The notes below the pieces were generated by a model, which had not been told where the DNA came from, searched no databases, and saw nothing but the letters and a program-made list of their open reading frames with translations. A stretch of DNA of 64,000 nucleotides from Propionibacteriaceae bacterium AM104-82 (GTDB lineage Bacteria > Actinomycetota > Actinomycetes > Propionibacteriales > Propionibacteriaceae), in assembly GCA_027658995.1 (NCBI GenBank), contig JAQDQK010000007.1:93430-157429 (forward strand). Direction: 5' to 3'. Positions 1 to 8,874 of the stretch are shown piece by piece. The position numbers and the translations under genes are program-made. Numbering within the stretch: position 1 is the stretch's first letter; the number at the start of each line of letters is the position of its first letter.

Positions 1-527
1 GCGGCGGTGACGAAGGCGCGCAGTTCGTCGAGGCCGAGGATCCGGCCGGACGGGTTGGCGGGCGAGTTGATCCAGATCAGCCTGGCGTCATCAGGGATGG
101 AGGCCGGGTCGTCGAGCGCGACCGGCCGAGCACCGGAGGTGAGCGCGCCCACCTCGTAGGTCGGATAGGCGCATTCAGGGAACACGACCGCCTCGCCCGC
201 CCCGACGCCGAGCAGCGTCGGCAGCCAGCCCACCAGTTCCTTGGTGCCGACCACCGGCATCACCGACTCGTCGGTCAGCGGCACCGAATGCCACCTGTCG
301 CGGAGGTAGTCGACGATCGCGCGGCGGGTCTCAGGGGCGCCCCACACCGTCGGGTAGCCGGGCGAGTCACCGAACGCGGTCAGCGCGTCGATGGCCATCT
401 GGGGCGTCGGGTCGACCGGCGTGCCGACGGAGAGGTCGACGATGCCGTCGGGGTGCGCGGACGCGGTGGCCTTCGCCCCGCTCAGCGTGTCCCAGGGAAA
501 GTCGGGAAGGCGGGAGCTCAGCCCCAT
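1..527 (-). CDS. dapC: Succinyldiaminopimelate transaminase, 3' part cut by window edge
   Basis: Only the first 175 or so codons are inside the window; the gene runs off the left edge. The visible part reads as a fold-type I PLP aminotransferase: an N-terminal LSVGTPVDPTP segment, a GYPTVWGAPETRRAIVDYL stretch, and the INSPANPSGRI segment that corresponds to the substrate-side loop of DapC/aspartate aminotransferases. DapC converts N-succinyl-2-amino-6-ketopimelate to succinyl-diaminopimelate in the cytoplasm, supplying lysine and peptidoglycan. The ATG at 527 lies one base after the ferredoxin stop codon, so the two are probably co-transcribed, an arrangement common in actinobacteria. The PLP-lysine is outside the window, so the call rests on the N-terminal half and on context. 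Confidence 0.85.
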   Translation of the reverse strand, partial: MGLSSRLPDFPWDTLSGAKATASAHPDGIVDLSVGTPVDPTPQMAIDALTAFGDSPGYPTVWGAPETRRAIVDYLRDRWHSVPLTDESVMPVVGTKELVGWLPTLLGVGAGEAVVFPECAYPTYEVGALTSGARPVALDDPASIPDDARLIWINSPANPSGRILGLDELRAFVTA

Positions 528-528
528 C

Positions 529-849
529 TCACTGGGCCTGGGGCGGCAGCGCCTCGACGATCGGGTGGTCCTTGTCGATCACGCCGAGCTTGGCGGCGCC
601 ACCGGGCGAGCCGATGTCGTCGAAGAACTGGACGTTGACGTCGTAGTACTCGGCCTGGTCTTCGGGGACGTCGTCCTCGTAGTAGATGGCCTCGACGGGG
701 CACACGGGCTCGCACGCGCCGCAGTCCACGCACTCCTCGGGGTGGATGTAGAGCATCCGGTTGCCCTCGTAGATGCAGTCAACGGGACACTCTTCGACGC
801 AGGCCCGATCCTTCACGTCAACGCATGGCAGACCGATGATGTACGTCAC
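529..849 (-). CDS. fdxA: Seven-iron ferredoxin
   Basis: A 106-residue acidic protein. The N-terminal cysteines (CVDVKDRACVEECPVDC) and the second set (CVDCGACEPVCP) are the pattern of bacterial ferredoxins carrying one 3Fe-4S and one 4Fe-4S cluster, followed by the long acidic C-terminal extension typical of actinobacterial FdxA. It is a cytoplasmic one-electron carrier. The start is a GTG at 849 with AAGGAGAA well placed upstream, and a TAAGCT -10-like box lies further upstream. The dapC start follows its stop after one base, suggesting a two-gene operon. Length and motifs are normal for the family. Confidence 0.95.
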   Translation of the reverse strand: MTYIIGLPCVDVKDRACVEECPVDCIYEGNRMLYIHPEECVDCGACEPVCPVEAIYYEDDVPEDQAEYYDVNVQFFDDIGSPGGAAKLGVIDKDHPIVEALPPQAQ

Positions 850-921
850 TTTGGTTCTCCTTCAGAGTGCTTGTGCGTGCTTCAGCTTAGCGCCGGATTG
901 GGCGGGGGCCCTCGGCGGTCA

Positions 922-2625
922 CTATTCGCACACGATGCGGTCGCCCGCGTTGTACTTCCAGCTGTACTTCTCGGTCTTTTCGACCTTGCCGTCCTGCCAG
1001 AACTGCCTGCTCCACGAGGCGGTGAAGCCGCGGATCGGCGCCTGCGGCTCACACTTCGGGTCGCCCTTCACCGTGCGGGTGGTGCCCGTGTAGTAGTCGG
1101 ACTTCACGATGTCGGTCGAGGTGACCTTCTCCCAGGTCGGCTTGGACCAGATCTCGAAGGTCAGCGCGCCCTTCTTACCGGACGACGACGGGCTGATGTA
1201 GCCACGGATCACCGCCGGGTACTCGGTGTCGTTCTGGAAGCGCATGTCGAGCGAGCCGTAGTAGATCGTCGACTCCCGGCCCGCCGGGTAGCGGTCGAAG
1301 TAGAGGCTGTGGGGCTTGTGCTCGATGTCCTTGTAGCCGGCGAAGAAGCCCGCGTTGTACAGGGTCGTCGCGGCCTGCGAGATGCCGCCGCCGGACTCCT
1401 TGACGAGGCGGCCGCCGTTGATGACGTAACCGTCGACGAAGCCGTTCGCCGAGTTGCGCTCGCCGAGCGCCTTGTTCAGCGAGAATGTCTCGCCGGGCAT
1501 CAGCACCGTGCCGTTGACCAGTTCCGCGGCGCGGCCCAGGTTGGTGTTGCGGTAGGCGGCGTGCGGGTAGTTCGTGGTGAACGCGCCGATCTTGGTGAAG
1601 GCGCCCAGCGCGGTCGCCTTCTCGGTGGTGTACTCGGGCTGCTTGGTGGCGACCTCGATCTTGGCGGTGCGCTCCGCGCCGGTGGCGGTGGCGGCCTTCT
1701 CGACGGCTGCCACGAAGGACTTCTTGTCGATCTCCTCGCCGACCACGGCCGGGACGACCTTCACGCCGGCACCGTCGAGCGCGAAGCTCGCGTCCTTGGC
1801 GGTGTTGAGCTTCAGGGCCTTCTGGGCCTCGGCGGTGGATTCGAACAGCTTGTCAGCGTCGAGCTTTCCGACGAGCTTGCCGTCCTGCTCGTCGAAGGTG
1901 GCGGCCTCGGCGAGCGCGGCAGGGGTGATCTGCATGGAGGTGTCGTTGTGGGTCAACGTCACGGGGCCGCTGACAAGCGGGTCGGCGAAGGAGGTGACGA
2001 CCTCGTCGACCATCTTGTCTGTGACGGCGGGCTCGACGGAGTCCACGACGGCCTCGACGTGGCCCTTGCCCTCGTCGAAGGCGGCGGTGACGGCCTCGGT
2101 GGTCTTGGCGACGTTGAGGTTCTCGGCGTTGGCGGCCTCGGTGCGGACGACCTTGCCCGCGTCGAACTTGACGGTGGCGGGGACGCCCTCGACGTCGAAG
2201 GTCTTCGCGTCGGCCTCGATGGCGGCCGTCAGCTTCGGCTGGTCGACCAGGCGGACCAGGTCGACGGAGCCGCCGCCGGTCAGCGAGTGCAGGATGTCGG
2301 CCGGGTTCCAACTGAACCCGCCGCCCGCGTCGGCGACCGTCTGGTCGTAGTCGGCGATCAGGCCTGCCTGGGACGGGGTGATGCTGACGGAGCGGTCGCC
2401 CGCCGCGACGGTGATGGGCGCGTCGACCTTCGGGCCGAGTTCGGTGCGCAGCTTCTCGACCGCCTGGTCGGGGGCGAGCCCTCCGATGGCGACACCGCCG
2501 ACCTCGGCCTTCGCGGGGACCTGATTGCCCGCAACGAAGTAGGACGCCACATATCCGCCGCCGAGGAGCACGACGGCTCCGCCGACGACCCCCAGAGCGA
2601 TCTTCTTACCCTTGTTCACCTGCAC
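922..2625 (-). CDS. VanW-domain membrane-anchored protein
   Basis: 567 residues. The N-terminus is a short basic stretch and one hydrophobic segment (about residues 8-30), giving a signal anchor with the bulk outside the cell. The first 300 residues contain two repeats of the type found before VanW domains (peptidoglycan-binding-like, starting GGVAIGGLAPDQAVEKL). The VanW domain follows at about 340-480, with GETFSLNKALG, ESGGGISQAATTLYNA and the SLYFDRYPAGRE segment. VanW was named from vancomycin-resistance clusters, but its biochemical role is not established; cell-wall association is an inference. The start is GTG with GAGGGG immediately upstream, and a TAGCAT -10 about 25-30 bases before it. 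It stands alone between fdxA and sppA. Confidence 0.85.
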   Translation of the reverse strand: MQVNKGKKIALGVVGGAVVLLGGGYVASYFVAGNQVPAKAEVGGVAIGGLAPDQAVEKLRTELGPKVDAPITVAAGDRSVSITPSQAGLIADYDQTVADAGGGFSWNPADILHSLTGGGSVDLVRLVDQPKLTAAIEADAKTFDVEGVPATVKFDAGKVVRTEAANAENLNVAKTTEAVTAAFDEGKGHVEAVVDSVEPAVTDKMVDEVVTSFADPLVSGPVTLTHNDTSMQITPAALAEAATFDEQDGKLVGKLDADKLFESTAEAQKALKLNTAKDASFALDGAGVKVVPAVVGEEIDKKSFVAAVEKAATATGAERTAKIEVATKQPEYTTEKATALGAFTKIGAFTTNYPHAAYRNTNLGRAAELVNGTVLMPGETFSLNKALGERNSANGFVDGYVINGGRLVKESGGGISQAATTLYNAGFFAGYKDIEHKPHSLYFDRYPAGRESTIYYGSLDMRFQNDTEYPAVIRGYISPSSSGKKGALTFEIWSKPTWEKVTSTDIVKSDYYTGTTRTVKGDPKCEPQAPIRGFTASWSRQFWQDGKVEKTEKYSWKYNAGDRIVCE

Positions 2626-2700
2626 CCCTCGAAGCCCTGATGGCCAAAAACGTCTCCCATGCTACGAAACCCTCGGCTCGTCCACCTAAACGAAGGTGTG

Positions 2701-4377
2701 TCACGCCGTCCTGATCCGCCACGGCATCGCCAGGACGCCGGACGTTTCGATGCCGAGCCGCGCCGCGACGGCCGCGAACTCCGACTCGACGCTCGGCAGA
2801 TGCGCGCCGCCAGCCGCGGACTCCGAGGAGGTCGCGGGCTTGAACATCGCGATGAAGCCCGGGTCGCCGATGTGGCTCAGCCGGACCTTGTCGACGTCGA
2901 CCCCTGCGAGCGCCGCGGCGCGCTCGACGGCGAGCCGCTGCCCGCCGATGTGGTCAACCAGGCCGCGCTCCTTGGCGTCGGCGCCCGTCCAGACCCGGCC
3001 GCGGGCCAACCTCTCGAGGTCGTCGTATGCCATGCCGCGGTCGGCGGCCGCGAAGGTCGTGAAGTCGAGGTAGACGCGATCCAGGAAGCGGTTGAGCCGC
3101 TCCCAGTCGGCCTCGGAGAACTCGTGGGCGCTGGAGAAGGTGCCCGCGGCGGCGCCGATGTCGACGGTCTCGCGGATCAGGCCGAGCTTGTCGTACAGGC
3201 CTGCGGTGACCATCTTGCCCGCGAGGACGCCGATCGAGCCGGTCAGGGTGGTGGCCTGCGCGACGATCTCGTTGGCGCCCATCGAGACGTAGTAGCCGCC
3301 GGAGGCCGCGACCGACTCCATGTGCGCGACCACCGGCTTACCCGCCTCCTTCAGCCGCAGCACGGAGCGGCGGATGAAGTCGGAGGCGACGGCCGAGCCG
3401 CCGGGCGAGTCGACGGAGAACACGACGGCCTTGACATCGTCGTCGCGCAGCGCGGCGCGCAACTGCTCGTCGACGACGTCGGCGCCCGCCTGCTGGCCGC
3501 CGGTGACGCTGCGCGCGCCGCGACCGGTGACGATGGCGCCGCGCAGTTGCACGAGGGCGATCTTCGGCTGCTTCGGGCGCAGCTTCTTGGCCAGTTCCGC
3601 CTTGTTGGAATAGCGCTGCGCGAACAGCAGGGACTCGGGCTCGACGCCCCAGGCGGCAAGCACGGAGGTATAGGCCTCGTCGCGGTAGCCGATGTGGTCG
3701 ATGAGGCCAAGCTCCTTGGCGCGCTCCGGCTCGATGGGCGAGTCGTTGACTGCCTCCCAGACGGCGTCGGCGCTGAGGCTGCGGCGGCGGGCGATGTCGC
3801 CCACCAGGGACTCGACGATCGACTGGCCGAGCCGGGTGGTCATCTCGCGCTGCGGCTCGGTGACGTGGTCGGCGGCGTAGGTGTTGGCAGCGGTCTTGTA
3901 CTCGTAGCGCTGCCCGAACTGCGGCTCGACGCCGACCTTGTTCAGCAGGCCCTTGAGCAGCGTCATGCTCAGCTCGATGCCCTCGATGCAGACGGCACCG
4001 GTCGGCTGGAGCCAGATCTCCTGCGCGGCAGTGGCCAGGTGGTAGGCGCCCAGCCCGCTCGTCAGCTCGCCGAAGGACTCGGCCCACGCCATCGTCTTCT
4101 TCTTTGCACCGAACTCCTCGACGAGCCCCGCGACCTCCTCGACGTGGGCCAGCGTCACCGAGCTCGGCACCGCGTGCACGATCAGCCCGACGACCCGCTC
4201 GTCGTCCGCGGCGACCCGCAGGTGGTCGCGCAGCCCGCTGAGCGTCGCGGAGTTGATCAGTTGGAGTGCCTGGAGAGGGTTGGAAGGTCGCGCGGCAAGC
4301 ACCCCGCGCGCCATGTCGAGTTCGAGGACGATCGGCTTGTCTCCGGTGACCTTGCTGAGGATGTCACTGATTCCCAT
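2701..4377 (-). CDS. sppA: Signal peptide peptidase SppA, 67K type
   Basis: 558 residues, the length of the two-domain SppA proteins that cut cleaved signal peptides in the membrane. The N-terminal domain carries the candidate general-base lysine in YEYKTAANTY (K161). The C-terminal domain has FSVDSPGGSAVASDF and ESVAASGGYYVSMGAN, giving candidate nucleophile S359. This Lys-in-domain-1, Ser-in-domain-2 arrangement is that of the E. coli enzyme. No strong membrane segment is visible at the N-terminus, unlike E. coli SppA, so membrane attachment is uncertain. The ATG at 4377 has no Shine-Dalgarno sequence but a TAAGCT box (4384-4389, reversed) six bases before it, suggesting a leaderless message. 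Confidence 0.9.
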   Translation of the reverse strand: MGISDILSKVTGDKPIVLELDMARGVLAARPSNPLQALQLINSATLSGLRDHLRVAADDERVVGLIVHAVPSSVTLAHVEEVAGLVEEFGAKKKTMAWAESFGELTSGLGAYHLATAAQEIWLQPTGAVCIEGIELSMTLLKGLLNKVGVEPQFGQRYEYKTAANTYAADHVTEPQREMTTRLGQSIVESLVGDIARRRSLSADAVWEAVNDSPIEPERAKELGLIDHIGYRDEAYTSVLAAWGVEPESLLFAQRYSNKAELAKKLRPKQPKIALVQLRGAIVTGRGARSVTGGQQAGADVVDEQLRAALRDDDVKAVVFSVDSPGGSAVASDFIRRSVLRLKEAGKPVVAHMESVAASGGYYVSMGANEIVAQATTLTGSIGVLAGKMVTAGLYDKLGLIRETVDIGAAAGTFSSAHEFSEADWERLNRFLDRVYLDFTTFAAADRGMAYDDLERLARGRVWTGADAKERGLVDHIGGQRLAVERAAALAGVDVDKVRLSHIGDPGFIAMFKPATSSESAAGGAHLPSVESEFAAVAARLGIETSGVLAMPWRIRTA

Positions 4378-4422
4378 TGGTCCAGCTTACGGATCCCTCC
4401 AACCACGCTCGGGGCGAGTCTG

Positions 4423-4509
4423 GCGTTGAGCATGTTTGGTTGCTCGTTTCCTGCAGTGACAAGTGTTAACGCCAACATCGGCAACGAGTTACCAAACATG
4501 CTCAAACGC
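4423..4509. repeat. Intergenic inverted-repeat element, copy A
   Basis: An 87-base imperfect palindrome between the sppA promoter and the transketolase terminator. The left arm GCGTTGAGCATGTTTGGT is matched by its reverse complement at the right end with one inserted base; an inner CTCGTT/AACGAG pair extends the stem, leaving about 30 unpaired central bases. The same layout occurs at 10705, 19135, 48280 and 55768. It has no open frame of its own that looks coding. Confidence 0.85.
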
Positions 4510-4542
4510 GTCACGCGACCACTGCCCCCAGGGACGCGAAAC

Positions 4543-4570
4543 GGGGCCCTCCCCCGAAGGGAAGGGCCCC
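4543..4570 (-). terminator. Terminator hairpin downstream of transketolase
   Basis: GGGGCCCT at 4543-4550 pairs with AGGGCCCC at 4563-4570, with an extra CCC/GGG inside and a tight loop. It begins 12 bases after the transketolase stop. There is no clear T-run, which is usual for high-GC actinobacterial terminators. Confidence 0.7.
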
Positions 4571-4581
4571 GGAGCGTTGGG

Positions 4582-6639
4582 TCAGGACAGGACGGACCTG
4601 GCCGCGTCGACCACGTGGTCGGCGGTGAAGCCGAACTCCTCGAACAGCTTGCCGCCGGCGGCGGAGGCGCCGAAGTGCTCGATGCTCACCGACGTGCCCT
4701 TGGGCCCGACGTACTTCGACCAGCCCATCGCGATGCCCGCCTCGACGGAGACGCGCGCGGTGACGTCGGCCGGAAGCACCGACTCCTTGTACTCGTCGCT
4801 CTGCTCGTCGAACCATTCCTGGCACGGCATCGACACGACGCGCGTCCCGACGCCCTCAGACTGAAGCTTGTCCTGCGCGTCGAGGGCGACGGAAAGCTCG
4901 GAGCCGGTGGCGATCAGGATCACCTTGGTCTCGCCGGTGGCCTCGCTGACGACGTAGCCGCCCTGCGCGACGCCCTCTGCCGAGGCGTACTTGTCGCCGC
5001 GCGGGATCGTCGGGAGGTCCTGGCGGGACAGGATCAGGCCCGCCGGGTGGTCGGTGCGACGCAGGATCTCGCCCCACGCGACCGAGGTCTCGTTGGCGTC
5101 CGACGGGCGCACGATCGACAGCCCCGGGATGGCGCGCAGCGCGGCCAGGTGCTCGATCGGCTGGTGCGTGGGGCCGTCCTCGCCGACGCCGATCGAGTCG
5201 TGCGTCCACACGAAGATCGAGTCGAGGTTCATCAGCGCCGCGAGGCGCACCGCGGGGCGCATGTAGTCGGCGAAGACCAGGAAGGTGCCGCCGTAGGCGC
5301 GGGTCAGCCCGGAAAGGTTGATGCCGTTGAGGACACCGCCCATCGCGTGCTCACGGATGCCGAAGTGCAGCGTGCGACCGTACTTGTCGCCCGGCCAGTC
5401 CTTCGAGACGCGGTTCTCGGGGAGGAACGACTTCTGGCCCTTCATGGTGGTGTTGTTCGACCCGGCGAGGTCGGCGGAGCCGCCCCACAGTTCGGGAAGC
5501 TGGTCGGCGAGTTCTGCGAGCACCTCGCCGGAGGCGGCGCGGGTGGACTTCTTGCCCTCCTCGAACACCGGGAGCTTCAGGTCCTCGGGCAGCTTGCGGG
5601 CCTCGACGCGCTGCAGCAGCGCGACGCGCTCCGGGTTGGCGTCGACCCATGCGGCGAAGCGGGCGTCCCACGCCTCGCGGGCGGCCTTGCCGCGGGCGGC
5701 GAGGTTTGCGCGGGTCGCGTCGACGAGGTCCTGCTCGATGCCGAAGGGCTGCTGCTCGAACTTGAGCAGGTCCTTCAGCGCGGTGATCTCGTCGCCGCCG
5801 ATCTTCGAGCCGTGGATCGAGTGCTGGCCCTGCTTGTTCGGCAGCGGCCACCCGATGACGGTGGTGAGGCGGATGTAGCTGGGCTTGTCGGTGACGGCCT
5901 TTGCGGCCTCGATGGCGTCGTAGAGCGCCTGGAGGTCTTCCTTGTACTCGGTGCCGTCGTTGGTCCAGTCGACGTGCTGGACGTGCCAGCCGTAGGACTC
6001 GTAGCGGGCGTCGACGTCCTCGTTGAACGCGATGTCGGTGTCGCCCTCGATCGTGATCCGGTTGTCGTCGTAGATCAGCACGAGGTTGCCGAGTTCCTGC
6101 GTGCCTGCAAGCGACGAGGCCTCCGAGGCGACGCCCTCCTGCAGGCAGCCGTCACCGGCGACCGTGTAGACGAAGTGGTCGAACACCGACTCGCCCGCGG
6201 GCGCCTCGGGGTCGTAGATGCCGTGCTCGCGGCGGGCGGCCATCGCCATGCCCACCGCGTTGGAGATGCCTGCGCCCAGCGGTCCGGTGGTGCACTCGAC
6301 GAAGTCGGTGTGGCCGTACTCGGGGTGTCCGGGGGTCTTCGAGCCCCAGGTGCGCAGCGACTCGATGTCGTTCAGCTCGAGCCCGAGACCGCCGAGGTAG
6401 AGCTGCGCGTACTGCAGCATCGAGGCGTGGCCCGCGGAAAGGATGAAGCGGTCGCGACCGATCCAGGACGAGTCCTGGGGGTCGATGTTCATGATCTTCT
6501 GGTACAGCAGGTAAGCCACGGGGGCCAGGGAGACGGGAGTGCCGGGGTGCCCGTTTCCGGTCTTCTCGACCGCATCGACAGCGAGGATTCGGGCCGTGTC
6601 GACGGCGCGAGCGTCCTGTTCGGTCCACTCAAGAGTCAC
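4582..6639 (-). CDS. tkt: Transketolase
   Basis: 685 residues, full length. The thiamine-diphosphate domain holds [13 protein letters not shown] and the [13 protein letters not shown]...DDNRI segment (Mg/ThDP binding). The pyrimidine domain shows [14 protein letters not shown] and the [19 protein letters not shown] signature. The enzyme moves two-carbon ketol units between sugar phosphates in the cytoplasmic non-oxidative pentose phosphate pathway. The chosen start is GTG at 6639 (MTLEWTEQD), with AGGA about eight bases upstream. It is followed by a strong hairpin terminator and is probably monocistronic; the usual neighbour tal is not in the window. Confidence 0.97.
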   Translation of the reverse strand: MTLEWTEQDARAVDTARILAVDAVEKTGNGHPGTPVSLAPVAYLLYQKIMNIDPQDSSWIGRDRFILSAGHASMLQYAQLYLGGLGLELNDIESLRTWGSKTPGHPEYGHTDFVECTTGPLGAGISNAVGMAMAARREHGIYDPEAPAGESVFDHFVYTVAGDGCLQEGVASEASSLAGTQELGNLVLIYDDNRITIEGDTDIAFNEDVDARYESYGWHVQHVDWTNDGTEYKEDLQALYDAIEAAKAVTDKPSYIRLTTVIGWPLPNKQGQHSIHGSKIGGDEITALKDLLKFEQQPFGIEQDLVDATRANLAARGKAAREAWDARFAAWVDANPERVALLQRVEARKLPEDLKLPVFEEGKKSTRAASGEVLAELADQLPELWGGSADLAGSNNTTMKGQKSFLPENRVSKDWPGDKYGRTLHFGIREHAMGGVLNGINLSGLTRAYGGTFLVFADYMRPAVRLAALMNLDSIFVWTHDSIGVGEDGPTHQPIEHLAALRAIPGLSIVRPSDANETSVAWGEILRRTDHPAGLILSRQDLPTIPRGDKYASAEGVAQGGYVVSEATGETKVILIATGSELSVALDAQDKLQSEGVGTRVVSMPCQEWFDEQSDEYKESVLPADVTARVSVEAGIAMGWSKYVGPKGTSVSIEHFGASAAGGKLFEEFGFTADHVVDAARSVLS

Positions 6640-6730
6640 AGTTTGTCCTAACTACTTTGTTTGTCCGCGGCTTACAAGCGCAGAGCCTACCGCGCACCGC
6701 TTTTCCACTGGGGTGTGGCCCAGTGGACGG

Positions 6731-6940
6731 CTACTCAGCCGGAGGGTAGAAGAGGAAGCCGGTCGACGCGTCGAGGTCGGTGACGCTCGGGGCGGCGGGG
6801 CCGCTCTCGTCGTCGGCCTTGGCCTTGTCCTGACCCTGGCGCCCGGCCTCGAAGGGTCGCACGGTCTCACCGATGGCCTCCCTGACCTGCTTCTGCAGGT
6901 CGTCGCCCTCGGTCGGCTTGAACTTGCGGGTCTCTGCCAT
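6731..6940 (-). CDS. Small acidic hypothetical protein (69 aa)
   Basis: A 69-residue, charged protein without a membrane segment or recognisable domain; it ends in the aromatic stretch GFLFYPPAE. The ATG at 6940-6938 overlaps the stop codon of the phosphoribosyltransferase gene (ATGA), so translation is probably coupled and the two belong to one message. GAAGGAG lies a few bases upstream. The function is unknown; the coupling suggests a role connected with the upstream gene, but nothing in the sequence shows it. Confidence 0.65.
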   Translation of the reverse strand: MAETRKFKPTEGDDLQKQVREAIGETVRPFEAGRQGQDKAKADDESGPAAPSVTDLDASTGFLFYPPAE

Positions 6941-7443
6941 CACTGCTCCTTCGTCACGGGCGGCTGCGCCGACCAGGGGAAGACGATCCAGTCGTCGGTG
7001 GCCTTCCACACGAAGTCAGGCGCGACGATGGTGCGGGGCTTCGCGTAGAGCACGGCCGAGCGCACCTCGGCGCCGAAGCCGCGCAGCAACTTGATGACGA
7101 GGCCGAGCGTGCGACCGGAGTCGGCCACGTCGTCGACGACCAGGATCCGCTGCCCCGCGATCGAGTCGGTGTCAAGCATCGGCGCGAGCAGCACCGGGTC
7201 GGGAAGGGTCTCGTTGACGTCGGTGTAGAACTCGACGTTGATGGCGTCGGTCAGTTTCACGCCCATCGCGTAGGTCATCGCCCCCGCAAGGGTGAGCCCG
7301 CCGCGGGCGACCGCGATGATCGTCTGGGCCTCGAACCCGGAGTCGACCACGGCCTGGGACAGTTCCCGCGCCGCGTCGCCGAAGCCCTCCCAGGTGAGGA
7401 TTTCCTTGTCGGTCAGGTCGGTCGCGTCCGCGTGATAAGCCAT
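6940..7443 (-). CDS. Phosphoribosyltransferase, hypoxanthine/xanthine-guanine type
   Basis: 167 residues from the ATG at 7443. The PRPP-binding signature ILVVDDVADSGRTL is intact at about residues 99-112, and the IIAVARGGLTLAG loop is at about 41-53. Cytoplasmic enzymes of this group attach phosphoribose to purine bases for salvage; the exact base cannot be read from sequence. An alternative ATG at 7452 would add three residues, but a TACCAT -10 box (reversed, 7451-7456) sits seven bases before 7443, matching the leaderless pattern seen repeatedly in this window, so 7443 is preferred. Confidence 0.85.
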   Translation of the reverse strand: MAYHADATDLTDKEILTWEGFGDAARELSQAVVDSGFEAQTIIAVARGGLTLAGAMTYAMGVKLTDAINVEFYTDVNETLPDPVLLAPMLDTDSIAGQRILVVDDVADSGRTLGLVIKLLRGFGAEVRSAVLYAKPRTIVAPDFVWKATDDWIVFPWSAQPPVTKEQ

Positions 7444-7466
7444 GGGGGACATGGTAGTGGGCCTCG

Positions 7467-7961
7467 TCAGGCCAACACGAGGGTGACGAACACGACGTCG
7501 AGCCAGCGGTCGAACTTGCGTCCGACCTCGGGGAGCTTGCCCGAGACCTCGAACCCGAGCCGCTCGTGGAACGCGATCGACTCGTGGTTGGCGGCGTCGA
7601 TGACGCCGACCATCACGTGCACGCCGTTGCCGCGGGCGACGTCGATCAGCGCGTTCATCAGCATCCGGCCCAGGCCCGCCGCGCGGTGCCCCGTCGAGAT
7701 GTAGACGCTGTGTTCGACGGTGTACGCGTAGCCGCCGAGCGAGCGGAAGGTCCCGTAGCTGGCGTAACCGATGACGACGCCGTCGTCCTCCAGGACGAGC
7801 ACGGGGTGGTTCTCTGCGGAGAGCCGGTCAAACCAGGCCCGCCGGTCGGCGACTGTGACGGGCTCGAGCGCGTACGAAGCGGTGGTTCCGACGCCAGCCT
7901 CGTTGTAGATCTCCGTGATGGCCGGGATGTCGTTGTGGGTGGCTGGGCGAATCGTCGGCAT
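7467..7961 (-). CDS. GNAT N-acetyltransferase, phosphinothricin-acetyltransferase-like
   Basis: 164 residues. The acetyl-CoA loop of GNAT enzymes is visible as STGHRAAGLGRMLM (about residues 90-103), followed by ESIAFHERLGFEVSG near the C-terminus. The N-terminal IRPATHNDIPAITEIYNEAG and the overall length resemble the Pat/Bar family, which acetylates amino groups such as those of phosphinothricin or methionine sulfone; the natural substrate is unknown. The ATG at 7961 has TAGGAT (reversed, 7968-7973) six bases upstream and no Shine-Dalgarno, so the mRNA is likely leaderless. It is divergent from the epimerase gene. Confidence 0.85.
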   Translation of the reverse strand: MPTIRPATHNDIPAITEIYNEAGVGTTASYALEPVTVADRRAWFDRLSAENHPVLVLEDDGVVIGYASYGTFRSLGGYAYTVEHSVYISTGHRAAGLGRMLMNALIDVARGNGVHVMVGVIDAANHESIAFHERLGFEVSGKLPEVGRKFDRWLDVVFVTLVLA

Positions 7962-8031
7962 GGGTTCATCCTAATTCGCCGCGACTGGGCCGGGCGACAG
8001 GTCCGCAGCCCCGGACGATAGCGTTGGGCCC

Positions 8032-8850
8032 ATGACGGCTACCCCTGATGAAGAACTGGTCCTCTCCGGCGCCTGGGGGTCGCTGTCGGTGCACCCGATC
8101 GGCGCGACGGTCACGTCCTGGCGCCCTGGCGGCCGCGAGGCGCTGTACACCGCCTCCGACGCGGTTCCGGGCACCGAGGCGATGTGGCACGGCGGCATCC
8201 CGGTGTGCACCCCCTGGTTCGGCGTCGGCACCGGGGACTGGGAGGTGCCGTTCATCCACGGCCTGGTGAGCAGGGTCCGGTGGCGCGTGGTCGCCTCCGA
8301 GTCGGGCGAGGACCGGGCGCACGTCGTGCTCGCCACCGACGGCGCCGCGACGGCCCACCTGCCCGGCGCGGACCGCTTCCCAGCCGACCTGCGCTACGAA
8401 CTCGACGTGGTCGCCGACGCGTCGCGGCTGACGCTCGGCCTGACCGTGGCGACACCTTCGCGGGACGCCGTCGTCGAGATGGCGCTGCACCCGTACCTGC
8501 TCACCGACGCGCCCACCGCGAAGGTCGACGGGTTGCAGGGCGTGCGGTACACGGACTACGCGGCGGGCGTCGACGGGACCGATGACGCCCCGGTCGCCGT
8601 CGGGCGCTACCTGGATCGCGTCTACCGGGAGTCGCGACCGACGACCATCGTCTCGGACGAGGGGACGCTCCGGTTGGCCGCGCAGGGCGCCGGATCGGTC
8701 GTGGTGTGGAACCCGGGCCCCGAGGATCCGCCGGTGCCCGGCGACGAGTGGGAGCGCTTCGTCTGCGTCGAGTACGGGCAGGTCAAGTCGACGGCGGTGC
8801 TGATCCCGGCCGGCGCGAGCCACCTGCTGCGGATGACGATCGCCGTCTGA
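8032..8850 (+). CDS. D-hexose-6-phosphate mutarotase (glucose-6-phosphate 1-epimerase)
   Basis: 272 residues of the aldose-1-epimerase beta-sandwich fold. Family features are the early GATVTSWRPGG, the GGIPVCTPWFG segment, HGLVSRVRW with its candidate catalytic His, and FVCVEYGQV near the end with the candidate catalytic Glu. These enzymes interconvert alpha and beta anomers of hexose 6-phosphates in the cytoplasm. TAGCGT at 8019-8024 lies seven bases before the ATG with no ribosome site, a leaderless arrangement. It has no obvious operon partner. Confidence 0.88.
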   Translation: MTATPDEELVLSGAWGSLSVHPIGATVTSWRPGGREALYTASDAVPGTEAMWHGGIPVCTPWFGVGTGDWEVPFIHGLVSRVRWRVVASESGEDRAHVVLATDGAATAHLPGADRFPADLRYELDVVADASRLTLGLTVATPSRDAVVEMALHPYLLTDAPTAKVDGLQGVRYTDYAAGVDGTDDAPVAVGRYLDRVYRESRPTTIVSDEGTLRLAAQGAGSVVVWNPGPEDPPVPGDEWERFVCVEYGQVKSTAVLIPAGASHLLRMTIAV

Positions 8851-8874
8851 GGCGGTCTGCCGGGGCCGGCCGTC

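Noticed and set aside
391..2640. A 749-codon plus-strand frame opposite the ferredoxin and VanW genes
   Set aside because: Same reason: low-complexity Gly/Val/Leu/Asp composition with no motif, fully covered by real minus-strand genes.
4423..4509. Reading the GTTGAGCA elements simply as terminators
   Set aside because: Copy A lies upstream of the sppA promoter and beyond a separate terminator hairpin, and copy E lies between divergent genes, so termination cannot be their common role.
4257..4514. A short minus-strand open frame over the first inverted-repeat element
   Set aside because: It follows the element's arms and overlaps the sppA promoter; a similar chance frame occurs over the copy at 10705, so it reflects the repeat, not a gene.
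2659..6651. A very long open frame on the plus strand opposite sppA and transketolase
   Set aside because: It is antisense to two well-recognised genes; long antisense frames are expected in high-GC DNA and its translation has no recognisable domain.
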